From the NCBI RefSeq assembly GCF_000426525.1, contig NZ_AUFN01000012.1, forward strand, positions 124,001 to 188,000: a stretch of DNA of 64,000 bases, in the 5' to 3' direction. The notes under the pieces were generated by a model, which was not told the origin of the DNA, did no database searches, and saw nothing but the letters and a program-made list of their open reading frames with translations. This document shows, one piece after another, positions 15,753-24,388 of the stretch. The position numbers and the translations under genes were made by a program. Each line of letters starts with the position of its first letter. Positions within the stretch are counted from its first letter, which is position 1. This DNA is from Nocardioides alkalitolerans DSM 16699 (GTDB taxonomy: Bacteria > Actinomycetota > Actinomycetes > Propionibacteriales > Nocardioidaceae).

Positions 15753-16292
15753 GTGAGCCCAGACGCACGACCCGCCGCACGCCGCCTCGTGGTGATGCGC
15801 CACGCGAAGGCCGTCCCGACCGCACCCTCCGACCACGAGCGCGACCTCGCGCCCGACGGCCGTGACGCCGCCGCCGCGGCGGGCCGCTGGCTGGTCGATC
15901 AGGGCATCGTCCCGGACCTCGCCCTGGTCTCCGACGCGACCCGCACGCGCCGTACGTGGGCCGACCTCGCCGCCGCGGCCGGGTGGGACACCGACGGCGG
16001 CCCCCGGGTCGAGCACGTCGAGGCCCTCTACGCCGCGGGCCCGGACTCGGCCCTCGACCTGGTGCGCGAGGTGCCGGACGACGTGCGCACGCTGGTCGTC
16101 GTCGCGCACAACCCGACGGTGGCGTCGATCTCGCACCTGCTGCACGACGGGCTGGGCGACGAGGACGCGGCCCTCCGGATGGCCCAGGGCCACCCGACCG
16201 GCGCCCTCACCGTGCTCGACGTGCCCACGACCTGGGCCGAGGTCGGGTGGGCCACCACGCGGCTCGTCGACTTCCACGTGCCGCGTGGGTGA
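15753..16292 (+). CDS. sixA: SixA-type phosphohistidine phosphatase
   Basis: This 179-residue histidine-phosphatase-superfamily protein carries the phosphate-binding 'VVMRHAKA' (Arg16, His17) and the second His in 'VVVAHNPTV'. SixA proteins remove phosphate from phosphohistidine on signalling or PTS proteins. A GTG at 15735 is also in frame, but GTG 15753 has GGAG at 15745-15748 and gives the usual N terminus. It is divergent from cphB across 35 bp. The physiological target cannot be read from sequence. Confidence 0.82.
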   Translation: MSPDARPAARRLVVMRHAKAVPTAPSDHERDLAPDGRDAAAAAGRWLVDQGIVPDLALVSDATRTRRTWADLAAAAGWDTDGGPRVEHVEALYAAGPDSALDLVREVPDDVRTLVVVAHNPTVASISHLLHDGLGDEDAALRMAQGHPTGALTVLDVPTTWAEVGWATTRLVDFHVPRG

Positions 16293-16911
16293 GGGTGTCC
16301 GTCGCCGGCGGTGGCTGCTAGCGGTACTGGTGGTCGCTGCGAGCGCAGTCGCCCTGCTGGGCCACGAGCGCGTCCTGCCCGGCACCGAGGTCAGCAGTGG
16401 GTCGTCGGACGCCGACGAACTGCGCACCGATCCAGCGACGGGATGGCTGCAGGTCGGGAGCACGTTCCCGGATGAGGCGCTCGCTGACCTCCCCGCACTG
16501 CCCGTCCTCGGATCGGCGGACGTCGGGCAGGCGGCGCTCCCCGATGCCGTCGCCGACTCGCCCGCGACGCTGGTGAACGTCTGGGCGTCGACGTGCGCGC
16601 CGTGCCGGGACGAGCTGCCCGCCCTCCAGGCCCTCGCTGACCGCGACCTCGGCATCGGCGTGGTCGGCGTGTCGCGAGACACGCGGGAACGCTTCGCGAC
16701 CGAGCTCCTCGAGACCCAGCACGTCAGGTTCGCCAACTACCTCGACGAGGGCGGATGGATTGTCGACGCCCTCCAGGGGGACGTCTCGGTCGCGTACCTG
16801 CCGGCGACGCTCCTGGTCGAGGACGGTGTGATCACGTGGGTGCACGTCGGCCCCTTCGACTCGGCGGACGAGATCGAGGACGAGGTCCGAGAGCGCCTCA
16901 CGACGGTCTGA
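16285..16911 (+). CDS. TlpA-like membrane-anchored thioredoxin
   Basis: This 208-residue protein has a basic N terminus and one hydrophobic helix (about 10-27) as a signal anchor. An extracytoplasmic thioredoxin fold follows, with the redox motif 'WASTCAPCRDELPAL' (Cys104, Cys107) and a cis-Pro region 'VAYLPATLLVEDG'. TlpA/ResA-type proteins reduce disulfides or assist cytochrome and redox-protein maturation outside the membrane. GTG 16285 overlaps the end of sixA by 8 nt, so it is probably translated from the same mRNA. There is no lipobox cysteine, so it is not a lipoprotein. Confidence 0.82.
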   Translation: MGEGVRRRRWLLAVLVVAASAVALLGHERVLPGTEVSSGSSDADELRTDPATGWLQVGSTFPDEALADLPALPVLGSADVGQAALPDAVADSPATLVNVWASTCAPCRDELPALQALADRDLGIGVVGVSRDTRERFATELLETQHVRFANYLDEGGWIVDALQGDVSVAYLPATLLVEDGVITWVHVGPFDSADEIEDEVRERLTTV

Positions 16912-17056
16912 CCGCAGGGGCCGGCCACGACGACAGGTGAGACCGAGTGGCGCGCCTGCTCGGTGGAGCTCCGGGCGTGACGGCACACCCCAGCGACGGT
17001 GGTGTCGGTGAGGTGTGCGGTCAGGCGGGTACGACGCGGTGGGTCAGGCGGCGCGG

Positions 17057-18542
17057 TCAGGCAGAGAGCGGGACCGTGCCGTGCGGGTCGACGAGGTACT
17101 GCTGGTCGTGGGGGCTGGTCCAGACGAAGGATCCGTCGGGCAGGCGCCGGTAGCGCCACCGTCTCTCGGGTCCCGTGCCGCTCAGCGAGGGGTGGGTCTT
17201 GACCCGGTGATGTCGGCGGCAGAGCGGGGCGAGGTTCATCGTCGAGGTCTGGCCCGGTGGCCCGCCGTCGCATGGATGGTTCGGGTCGGGCGGGACGTAC
17301 TCGTCGCCGTGGTCGAGGTCGCAGCCACGTGCCGGTCGAGTGCAGTGCGGGAAGACGCAGGTCGGTCGGGTGAGGCGGACGCGTTCGGCGATCCGGTCCG
17401 GGATCTCGTAGGCGTCGACCGCGACCTGGTCGCGCAGGTCGATCACCGGCTTCACCACCACCTGGGTCGACGTGGCGCGGCACCACTCGCGGACCTGCTC
17501 GGCGAGCACGAAGCTCCGGGTCTTCTCGACACGGGCGAGGTCGACCCCGCCGCAGGCGTTCGGGTCCAGGTCGGTGAGCGCGGCCTCGGCGAGGTGAACG
17601 TGGAGCACGACCTGGCGGGCCATCGAACGGGTCACCGTCGGTGCTGTGCTGTCTGCCCCGCCCGCCCCCCCCCACCCCGCCTGCGCTGTCGCTGGCGTCG
17701 TTCGTGTCGACAGCGCCGCACCCGCTGAGATCGAGCGTCGTCTGGCGCCGCGCGATCTCACCCATTGCGGACGCCCGTCGTGCGTCGACGGAGTCCAGCG
17801 ACCCCGCGAGCGCGAGGTCAGCGGCGACCCGGGACACGGCGTTCTCGAGGTCGAGGGCGTCGGCCAGGTCGAGGGTGCCCGACACCGGCACCACGCCGCG
17901 GGCGGGGTCGATCTGGCCCTGCAGGTCGATGTCGAACCGGCGGGTGGCGTCGGAGTCGGCGCGGTCGAGCTCGGCCTTCTCGGGATCGAACCGGGCGACC
18001 GCCTCCGCGACCAGCTTCTGCGCGGTCACCAGGCCGGTCTTGTGCGCCACGGGTGCGAGGTGACGGTCGACGAAGTCCGCGCCCTCGACCGTGAGCTGGG
18101 TCGTCTCCTGCGCGATCTTCCGCGCCCGCCACACCGGCAGCACGCCAGCGGTCACCCGGTTCCAGAGCCGCGGGAGGCGGTGGCGCAGCTCGACCGCCTC
18201 ACCGACCAGCCGGCGACCCGAGTCGGTCGACAGACCGAGGGCGGCCGCGATCTCGGCCACGCAGAACTCCGACACCAACGGAACGCCCGGACCACCGAGC
18301 TCGCCGAACACGTCCGCACCCGGCAGGAGGTGCGCGTCGGAACGCAGGAGCCCGAACGGTCCGTGCTGGTCGGCCACCACACCGTCCTCGGTGTGCGCGT
18401 CCGCCCAGTCGGCGACCGCGACGAGGACCTCGACCTCCGCCGCCCGCTGACGCGCCAGCGCCGCCCGCGCACCGTCGAGCAGCACGGCCGGAGAGGCGGC
18501 GCTCGAGACGGTGTCTCCGAGGGTGGGAACGGGCTGGCTCAT
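17057..18542 (-). pseudogene. DUF222-HNH endonuclease (13E12 type), frameshifted at a G9 tract
   Basis: The N-terminal frame (from ATG 18542) encodes a DUF222 domain. The C-terminal frame (17057 to about 17700) encodes the HNH motif 'CDLDHGDEYVPPD...GQTSTMNLAPLCRRHHRVKTH'. The two are in different frames and meet at a run of nine C on the plus strand (17665-17673; G9 in the gene). With eight G the frames join smoothly (V-G-G-A-G-G-A-D-S-T), so the gene carries one extra base relative to an intact version. Without correction the first frame reads on into the wrong phase. It may be a true pseudogene, a phase-variable tract, or a sequencing slip. The promoter carries an SOS-box-like site. Confidence 0.8.
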
Positions 18543-18548
18543 GCCCTG

Positions 18549-18571
18549 ATTCTATTCGATCACGCGTTCGA
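18549..18571 (-). promoter_or_regulatory. Leaderless promoter with an SOS (LexA) box-like site for the DUF222-HNH gene
   Basis: TAGAAT (reverse of 18549-18554) ends 6 nt before the ATG. Directly upstream is TCGAAC-N4-GATCGA (reverse of 18556-18571), which differs at one base from the actinobacterial LexA consensus TCGAAC-N4-GTTCGA. Mycobacterial 13E12 (DUF222) genes are known members of the SOS regulon, so the pairing is biologically sensible. Confidence 0.6.
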
Positions 18572-18645
18572 ACGCTAGGTCCCCGCTGGTCTTCTGGGGA
18601 TAACTGTTTGACCAGGTCAGACGGCCCTGGATCGACTGGGGCGCG

Positions 18646-18930
18646 TGGTTTCGAGGCGGGCCTGGCGGCCCTCCTCAACCACCGCCTGGCGCTCGCTCCT
18701 CAACCACCGCGAGGCAGGTGGTTTCCAGACGCTCGCTGGCGCTCGCTCCTCGACCACCGAGGCGGCCCGCGCTCGCTCCTCCACCACCGCGAGGCCCGTG
18801 GTTTCGAGACGCTCGCTGGCGCTCGCTCCTCAACCACCGAGACGGCCCGCGCTCGCTCCTCAACTACAGCACGGCGCTCGCTCCTCAACCCCCGCACGCC
18901 GCTCGCTCCTCGACCACCGCCCGGCACTCG
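18646..18930. repeat. REP-like cluster of CGCTCGCTCCTC/AACCACCG repeats
   Basis: About seven degenerate copies of GCTCGCTCCTCNACCACCG occur in this 285-bp stretch, with three copies of GTGGTTTC(G/C)AGACGC interspersed (near 18653, 18718 and 18799). GGTGGTT at one end of a unit is complementary to AACCACC at the other, so each unit can fold. Such dispersed palindromic repeats are known from several high-GC actinobacteria. The cluster sits between the serB stop and the DUF222-HNH promoter. No coding content is supported here. Confidence 0.75.
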
Positions 18931-18933
18931 CCG

Positions 18934-20190
18934 TCAGACGAGCGGCGACGGCGTGACGAAGCCGTGCGCGGCGTCGGCGGCCTCGACCTCCTCGCGGGAG
19001 ATGCCGAGCAGGTAGATGATCGTGTCGAGGTAGGGCACGTTCACCGCGACCTTGGCGGCTGCGCGGACGGCGGGCTTCGCGTTGAAGGCGATGCCCAGAC
19101 CGGCGGCGCTCAGCATGTCCAGGTCGTTGGCACCGTCGCCGATGGCGATGACGGCCTCGACCGGGATGCCGACCTCGTCGGCGAACTGCCGGAGCGCGTC
19201 GGCCTTGCCCGCGCGGTCGACGACGGGACCGACGATGCGCCCCGTGAGGCGGCCGTCGGCGATCTCGAGCTCGTTGGCGCGGGCGAAGTCGATGCCGAGG
19301 TCGGCGGCGAGGCGGTCGGTGATCTGGGTGAACCCGCCGGAGACGATCGCGAACCGGTAGCCGAGGCGCTTGAGGGTGCGCACCATCGTGCGGGCGCCCG
19401 GGGCCAGGCGGATGTTCTCGTACACGCTGTCGAGGGCGGCCACCTCGACGCCCTCGAGCTGGGCGACGCGCTGGCGCAGGGACTCCTCGAAGTCGATCTC
19501 GCCGCGCATGGCCGCCTCGGTGACGGCGGCGACCTCGGCCTCGCAGCCGGCGTGGGCGGCGATCATCTCGATGACCTCGCCCTGGATGAGCGTCGAGTCG
19601 ACATCCATCACGATGAGGCGCATGCCGCGGCGCAGGAGGTTGGCGGGCTGAACCGCGACGTCCACGCCCTGCCGGGCGGCCTCGGCCGCGAGCGCCACCC
19701 GCAGGCGCTCCGGGGCCGAGCCCGAGACGTGGAGGTCGATGGCGGTCACGGGGTAGCGGGCCATGCGCTCGATGCGGTCGATGTTGGCGCCCGAGTCGGC
19801 GATGCGGCCCGTGATCGCGCCGAGCGCCTCGGCGGTGAGCGGCGCCCCGATGACGGAGACGTGGACGCGTCCCTCGCCGCGGGAGCGGTTGTCACCGGTG
19901 CCCTGGGAGATCTCGACCTGCATGCCCAGGTCGCCCGCGGCCTGGTTCAGCGCCTCGTGCATGCGGGGGACGTCGCGCGGCGCCGTGACGAGCAGACCGA
20001 GCACGAGCCGTCGTCGGAGCACGATCTGCTCCACGTCGAGCACGTCGACGCCGCCCCGGGCCAGCGTCGCCAGCACGGTGCTGGTGACTCCGGGCCGGTC
20101 CTTGCCGGTCAGCGTCACGAGGAGGGTCTCCGAGGGGACGTCCGCGGTGGACGGTTCCGGGAGGGGGCTGGGCATGGCGTGCTCGGTCAT
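18934..20190 (-). CDS. serB: Phosphoserine phosphatase SerB with N-terminal ACT domains
   Basis: SerB removes phosphate from L-phosphoserine, the last step of serine synthesis. The 418-residue protein has two ACT-like regions ('TLTGKDRPGVTSTVLATLA' at about 26-44 and 'VSVIGAPLTAEALGAIT' at about 111-127). The HAD core follows, with DVDST (196-200), 'IVSGGFTQITDRLA' and 'IGDGANDLDMLSAAG'. This architecture matches mycobacterial SerB2. ATG 20190 was chosen over a much longer open frame because TAGCCT ends 8 nt upstream. Serine feeds glycine, linking loosely to the glycine-cleavage genes at 44-50 kb. Confidence 0.93.
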   Translation of the reverse strand: MTEHAMPSPLPEPSTADVPSETLLVTLTGKDRPGVTSTVLATLARGGVDVLDVEQIVLRRRLVLGLLVTAPRDVPRMHEALNQAAGDLGMQVEISQGTGDNRSRGEGRVHVSVIGAPLTAEALGAITGRIADSGANIDRIERMARYPVTAIDLHVSGSAPERLRVALAAEAARQGVDVAVQPANLLRRGMRLIVMDVDSTLIQGEVIEMIAAHAGCEAEVAAVTEAAMRGEIDFEESLRQRVAQLEGVEVAALDSVYENIRLAPGARTMVRTLKRLGYRFAIVSGGFTQITDRLAADLGIDFARANELEIADGRLTGRIVGPVVDRAGKADALRQFADEVGIPVEAVIAIGDGANDLDMLSAAGLGIAFNAKPAVRAAAKVAVNVPYLDTIIYLLGISREEVEAADAAHGFVTPSPLV

Positions 20191-20270
20191 CGGGGGCGAG
20201 GCTATCGCCGTACGCACCGGGACCCACGATCGTGCCCACGCCCCGTCGCGCGCCCCACCCGGGCAGGCGC

Positions 20271-20996
20271 TCAGGAGGGCGGCCACACCTCGGGGGAGCA
20301 GGCGGCGGTGAGGGCGTGGCGACCGGCCCGGTCGAGCGGCACGAGGGCGGCCCGGCGGGCGTCGATCTCGGCGGCGGTGACGGCCCCGCCGTCGGTGGCG
20401 ACGGCCAGCCCGGCGATGCCGATGGCCTGCAGCGCGCGCGTCGCGAGGTCGACGCAACGGGGCGGGACGCCGGGCGGCACGTCGGGCGCGACGGGGTGCC
20501 GGAGGTTCATGAGGGCGTCCGCGACGTCGGGCTGCCAGCGCGCCACGTCGAGGTCGGCGAGCCGTTGCGCGGCGCTGAGCAGCGTGGTGCGCAGCGCCCG
20601 GTCCGCCTCGCCGACGTCGGGCAACTGGCGTCGCTGGGCGGGGTGCACGGTCCACTCGACGGCCGCCCCCACCTGCACCGGGGTCCAGCCGACACCGGCC
20701 TCGGCCGCCACGACGGCCTCGCCACCGTCCAGCGCGGCGGCGTTGAAGGCGGCGGGTCCGCCGAGGCCGACGAGGTCGCCCGGCACCGGGAAGGCCGCGC
20801 CGACCCCGGTCGCGCCGGCGCGCCTGAGGTCGGCGAGCGCCAGCAGCAGGTCGGACGACGGGTCGCCCGGAGCGGCCACGACGTGGCGGAAGCCGGTCGC
20901 GGCGAACGCGTCGAGGAGGTCGTCGGCGGAGGCGTGACCGCGCAGCCAGGCGGTTCCCCACCAGGCCACGAGGGCGGAGACGGGTGCTTCACTCAC
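20271..20996 (-). CDS. Conserved actinobacterial hypothetical protein
   Basis: This 241-residue protein is Ala-rich and soluble. Its N terminus, 'LVAWWGTAWLRGHASADDLLDAF', suggests a small alpha/beta domain, and it has no catalytic motif I can identify. GTG 20996 has TACCCT 7 nt upstream, matching the leaderless pattern. It is divergent from the ABC ATPase gene (84 bp apart). I do not recognise the family. Confidence 0.7.
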   Translation of the reverse strand: MSEAPVSALVAWWGTAWLRGHASADDLLDAFAATGFRHVVAAPGDPSSDLLLALADLRRAGATGVGAAFPVPGDLVGLGGPAAFNAAALDGGEAVVAAEAGVGWTPVQVGAAVEWTVHPAQRRQLPDVGEADRALRTTLLSAAQRLADLDVARWQPDVADALMNLRHPVAPDVPPGVPPRCVDLATRALQAIGIAGLAVATDGGAVTAAEIDARRAALVPLDRAGRHALTAACSPEVWPPS

Positions 20997-21080
20997 GGAC
21001 GCGAGGGTACGGCGGGAGCCCGCCGCGGCTGCTGTCGGGCGGCCGTCGGCCGGGGCGGGCGGGTCGGTAGGGTGCTCGCC

Positions 21081-21878
21081 ATGACCGCTGTGCTCGAGCT
21101 CGCCGACGTGACGGTCCGACGCGGCGACGCGACCCTGCTGGACGAGGTGACGTGGGTCGTCCGCGAGGGCGAGCGCTGGGTGCTGCTCGGCCCCAACGGC
21201 GCCGGCAAGACGACGCTCCTGCAGGTCGCCGCCGCCCAGATGTTCCCCACGTCGGGCATCGTCGCCCTCCTCGGCGAGCTGCTCGGCACCGTCGACGTGT
21301 TCGAGCTGCGGCCCCGCATCGGCGTGGCCAGCGCCGCCGTCGCCGACCGGATCCCCCGCGACGAGAAGGTGCGCGACCTCGTGGTCTCCGCGGCGTACGG
21401 CGTGCTCGGCCGCTGGCGGGAGCAGTACGACGCGCTCGACCACGACCGGGCCGAGTCGCTCCTGCGCGAGTTCGGCGTCGAGCGCTTCGCCGACCGGCTC
21501 TTCGGGACCCTCAGCGAGGGCGAGCGCAAGCGGGTGCAGATCGTGCGTGCGCTGATGACGGACCCCGAGCTGCTCCTGCTCGACGAGCCCGGCGCCGGCC
21601 TCGACCTCGGCGGCCGCGAGGATTTGGTGGGCACGCTCTCGACCCTGGCGTACGCCCCCGAGTCGCCGGCCACGGTGCTGGTCTCCCACCACGTGGAGGA
21701 GATCCCGCCGGGCTTCACCCACGCGCTGCTGCTGAAGCAGGGCGCCATCGTCGCGGCGGGCCCCCTCGAGGAGACGCTCACCGACGCGACCCTCTCGGCG
21801 ACCTTCGGCACGCCGCTCTCCGTCACGCTCGACGACGGCCGCTGGGCCGCTCGTCGCCGTCCCGGCCGCCGCCGCTGA
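21081..21878 (+). CDS. ABC transporter ATP-binding protein
   Basis: This 265-residue single nucleotide-binding domain has Walker A GPNGAGKTT (37-45), signature LSEGER (144-149), Walker B 'LLLLDEP' (164-170) and the switch His in 'LVSHHVEEIPPG'. It resembles the YlmA/ModF-like soluble ATPases that are found without a partner permease. The next gene is a TauE/SafE permease, which is not an ABC membrane subunit, so the pairing is probably only co-transcription. TAGGGT ends 7 nt before ATG 21081. Confidence 0.85.
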   Translation: MTAVLELADVTVRRGDATLLDEVTWVVREGERWVLLGPNGAGKTTLLQVAAAQMFPTSGIVALLGELLGTVDVFELRPRIGVASAAVADRIPRDEKVRDLVVSAAYGVLGRWREQYDALDHDRAESLLREFGVERFADRLFGTLSEGERKRVQIVRALMTDPELLLLDEPGAGLDLGGREDLVGTLSTLAYAPESPATVLVSHHVEEIPPGFTHALLLKQGAIVAAGPLEETLTDATLSATFGTPLSVTLDDGRWAARRRPGRRR

Positions 21879-21879
21879 C

Positions 21880-22647
21880 GTGGGCGCGCTCGAGATCCTG
21901 GCGATCCTGCTCGCCGGGGGCGCTGCCGGTGCCATCAACACGATCGTCGGGTCGGGCACGCTCATCACGTTCCCGACGCTGATCGCCTTCGGTGTGCCTC
22001 CGATCGTCGCGAACGCCTCGAACACCATCGGCCTCGTGCCCGGGTCGCTCTCCGGGGCCTGGGGCTACCGGCGTGAGCTGAAGGGCCAGGGGGCGCGCCT
22101 CCTGCGCTTCGCCAGCGCCTCGGCGATCGGTGGTGCCATCGGGGCCGTGCTGCTGTTCGTGCTGCCCGACGACGCGTTCGCCGCGATCGTGCCGGTGCTC
22201 ATCGTGCTCGGCCTCGTGCTCGTCGTCACCGGGCCCCGCATCTCGAAGGGCGTCGCCCGTCGTCGCGAGGCGAAGGGCGGCACCCTGCGCGAGCACGGCC
22301 CGTGGTGGATGTGGCCGGTCGTCACGCTCACCGGGGTGTACGGCGGCTACTTCGGCGCCGCCCAGGGCATCATCCTGATGGCCTTCCTCGGCATCGGGCT
22401 CGACGAGACCCTCCAGCGGCTCAACGCCGTGAAGAACCTGCTCGTCGCCCTCGTCAACGGCATCGCCGGCGTCCTCTTCGCGATCTTCGTCGACGTCGAC
22501 TGGCTCGTCGTCGGGCTCATCGGCGTGGGCGCCATCATCGGTGCCCAGCTGGGCGCGGCGTACGGACGGCGCCTGCCCGACAACGTGCTGCGCGGCTTCA
22601 TCGTCGTGGTCGGCCTGGCCGCCCTCGTGGCCTTCCTGCTGGGCTGA
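21880..22647 (+). CDS. TauE/SafE (TSUP) family membrane permease
   Basis: This 255-residue, very hydrophobic protein has about eight membrane segments and the internal pseudo-repeat of the family: 'AGAINTIVGSGTLITFPTLI' near the start and 'GVYGGYFGAAQGIILM' in the middle. TSUP proteins export sulfite or sulfonates, or move related small anions; the substrate cannot be assigned here. GTG 21880 lies one base after the ABC ATPase stop, so the two are an operon. Confidence 0.85.
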   Translation: MGALEILAILLAGGAAGAINTIVGSGTLITFPTLIAFGVPPIVANASNTIGLVPGSLSGAWGYRRELKGQGARLLRFASASAIGGAIGAVLLFVLPDDAFAAIVPVLIVLGLVLVVTGPRISKGVARRREAKGGTLREHGPWWMWPVVTLTGVYGGYFGAAQGIILMAFLGIGLDETLQRLNAVKNLLVALVNGIAGVLFAIFVDVDWLVVGLIGVGAIIGAQLGAAYGRRLPDNVLRGFIVVVGLAALVAFLLG

Positions 22648-22723
22648 GGGCCCGGTACGACGAACGCGGCGCCGCCGACCCCGAGGGGCCGGCGACACCG
22701 CGTCCGGTGCGAGGAGGCCGGCG

Positions 22724-23272
22724 TCAGCCGAGCTTCATCACGTAGGTCTCCTGCGCGAACTTGTCGTGCCAGCCCTGGTGGAGCGGCTTGTCGTTGTTGA
22801 TGGTGACGGCGATGAAGACCCAGGCGGCGAGCACCGCCAGGTTGGCGAGGAAGCTGAACCCGGGCAGCGGGACGATCGCCAGCAGGCTGAGCGCGTAGAA
22901 CGCGTTGCGCCGCAGCGACTGGTCGAGCGTGACCTTCTGGCCGCTCGGGCCGACGACCTTGAGCTTCATGACCATCTTGCCGAGCGTCTGGCCGGTCGTG
23001 GTCTCGAAGTAGGCGTAGTACGCGAGCGAGACCGCGAGGCCGAGCACCGTCAGGATCGCGCGGACGATGAACTCGACGGCGCCGCTCGTGCCGGAGTTGA
23101 TGAAGATCCCGGCGACGATCCCGCTGAAGACGATGGCGCTGACGAGGCCCACGAGCAGCCCGTCGATGAACCGCGCGACGAACCGCTCGAACAGCTCGGC
23201 GGGCCGGGGCTGGGGGGTTCCGTACGATCCGGCGGGCTGGTACCCGTGACCGGGGGGCGGGGGCATGCTCAC
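22724..23272 (-). CDS. RDD family membrane protein
   Basis: This 182-residue protein has a short Pro/Gly-rich cytoplasmic N terminus and then the RDD signature 'ARFIDGLLVGLVSAIVF'. It has 'GQTLGKMVMKLKVV' and two further hydrophobic hairpins. RDD proteins are 3-4 TM membrane proteins of mostly unknown function. GTG 23272 has AGGAG 7 nt upstream and was preferred over ATG 23266. It converges on the TSUP gene. Confidence 0.85.
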   Translation of the reverse strand: MSMPPPPGHGYQPAGSYGTPQPRPAELFERFVARFIDGLLVGLVSAIVFSGIVAGIFINSGTSGAVEFIVRAILTVLGLAVSLAYYAYFETTTGQTLGKMVMKLKVVGPSGQKVTLDQSLRRNAFYALSLLAIVPLPGFSFLANLAVLAAWVFIAVTINNDKPLHQGWHDKFAQETYVMKLG

Positions 23273-23322
23273 GAGGCGACTCCTGCGTCGGGCCGCCGGA
23301 CGGCGGCGAAGTAGGAGCCAAC

Positions 23323-24351
23323 CTAGCGGCTCGCGGTGCGGTAAGCGCTTTCCCAGCGCGCCAGCTCGTCGTACACGACCTCGCGGACCTCGGGGCGCGA
23401 CAGCACGACGTCGTGCCGGGCGCGCGGCACGGTGACGAGGGTGAGGTGGCGCGCGCCGACGTACGGCGCCCACCGGCGGATCTGGGCCACGTCCAGCACC
23501 ACGTCGCTCGTGTGCACGTCCTCGCCCATCTCGCGGGGCGCGGTGGTGCGGTCCGAGCTGAGCACGAGCACCGGCACCCCCACGGCGAGGCCTCGGTGCA
23601 GGGCGGCGTGGGCCCGCCGTACGGCGCGCAGCCAGCCCGTGTGGACGGGCAGCGACTCCAGTGGCTTCCAGCGGAGGTCGAAGTCGTACTCGCCCTCGTG
23701 GTCGCGGTGCAGGCTGCGGCCGTAGAGACCGCTGACGGTGCGGGGGATGACCCGGCGGGGGAGGACCGCGCCGACACGGTCGATCACGAAGGTGCCGACG
23801 GTGCGCATCAGCAGCGGCCCGCGCAGGTCGAACCAGGGGGCGTTGAGCACGATCGAGGCGAGCGCGTCCGGGCGACGGTCGTGGGCCCAGAGCGGGACGA
23901 GCAGCCCGCCGGTGCTGTGGCCCGACAGCACGACCCGCGTGTGGGCGTCGCGCCCGGTGATCAGCTGCCAGGCGGCGTCGAGCTCCTCGTCGTACGTGCG
24001 GAGGTCGGTGACGTAGGCCGGTGTCTGGTGCTCGCGCAGGGAGCGGCCGTACTTGCGGAGGTCGACCGCGTAGAAGTCGTAGCCGCGGGCGGTCCACCAC
24101 GCGGCGAACTCGTCGTGGAAGAAGTAGTCGCAGAAGCCGTGCACGTGGAGGACCGCACCGTTCACGGCGCCGTCGGGACCGTCGGCGGGCCGGTGCACGA
24201 GGGTCGTGACGACCTCGCCCTCGTCGTCGGGCTCGAGCACGAGGGTCTGGGCGGTGTACGGCGCCCCGAGCACCGGATCCTCGACCGGCTCCGCGGCCGG
24301 GACGGGCACGGGCGACGGGGAGGAGGAGGCGGTCGTGCTCACACGCCTCAT
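23323..24351 (-). CDS. Alpha/beta hydrolase, monoacylglycerol lipase-like (S33)
   Basis: This 342-residue protein has 'HVHGFCDYF' as the oxyanion region and the nucleophile elbow 'LSGHSTGGLL'. The 'YAVDLRKYGRS' strand and a C-terminal 'RARHDVVLS' supply the catalytic His; a candidate Asp lies in 'LSSDRTTAPREMG'. The family hydrolyses esters of long-chain alcohols or glycerol. ATG 24351 is listed, but GTG 24342 with AGGATGAGG just upstream is an equally good start. It is 37 nt downstream of the catalase gene and may be cotranscribed with it. Confidence 0.8.
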   Translation of the reverse strand: MRRVSTTASSSPSPVPVPAAEPVEDPVLGAPYTAQTLVLEPDDEGEVVTTLVHRPADGPDGAVNGAVLHVHGFCDYFFHDEFAAWWTARGYDFYAVDLRKYGRSLREHQTPAYVTDLRTYDEELDAAWQLITGRDAHTRVVLSGHSTGGLLVPLWAHDRRPDALASIVLNAPWFDLRGPLLMRTVGTFVIDRVGAVLPRRVIPRTVSGLYGRSLHRDHEGEYDFDLRWKPLESLPVHTGWLRAVRRAHAALHRGLAVGVPVLVLSSDRTTAPREMGEDVHTSDVVLDVAQIRRWAPYVGARHLTLVTVPRARHDVVLSRPEVREVVYDELARWESAYRTASR

Positions 24352-24388
24352 CCTGCCACCGTCGCCCGCCCGTGCCGGCCCGGGAGCG

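Noticed and set aside
18646-18930. Possible CRISPR array
   Set aside because: Repeat spacing and length are irregular, the units are degenerate, there are no unique spacers of constant size and no cas gene is nearby.
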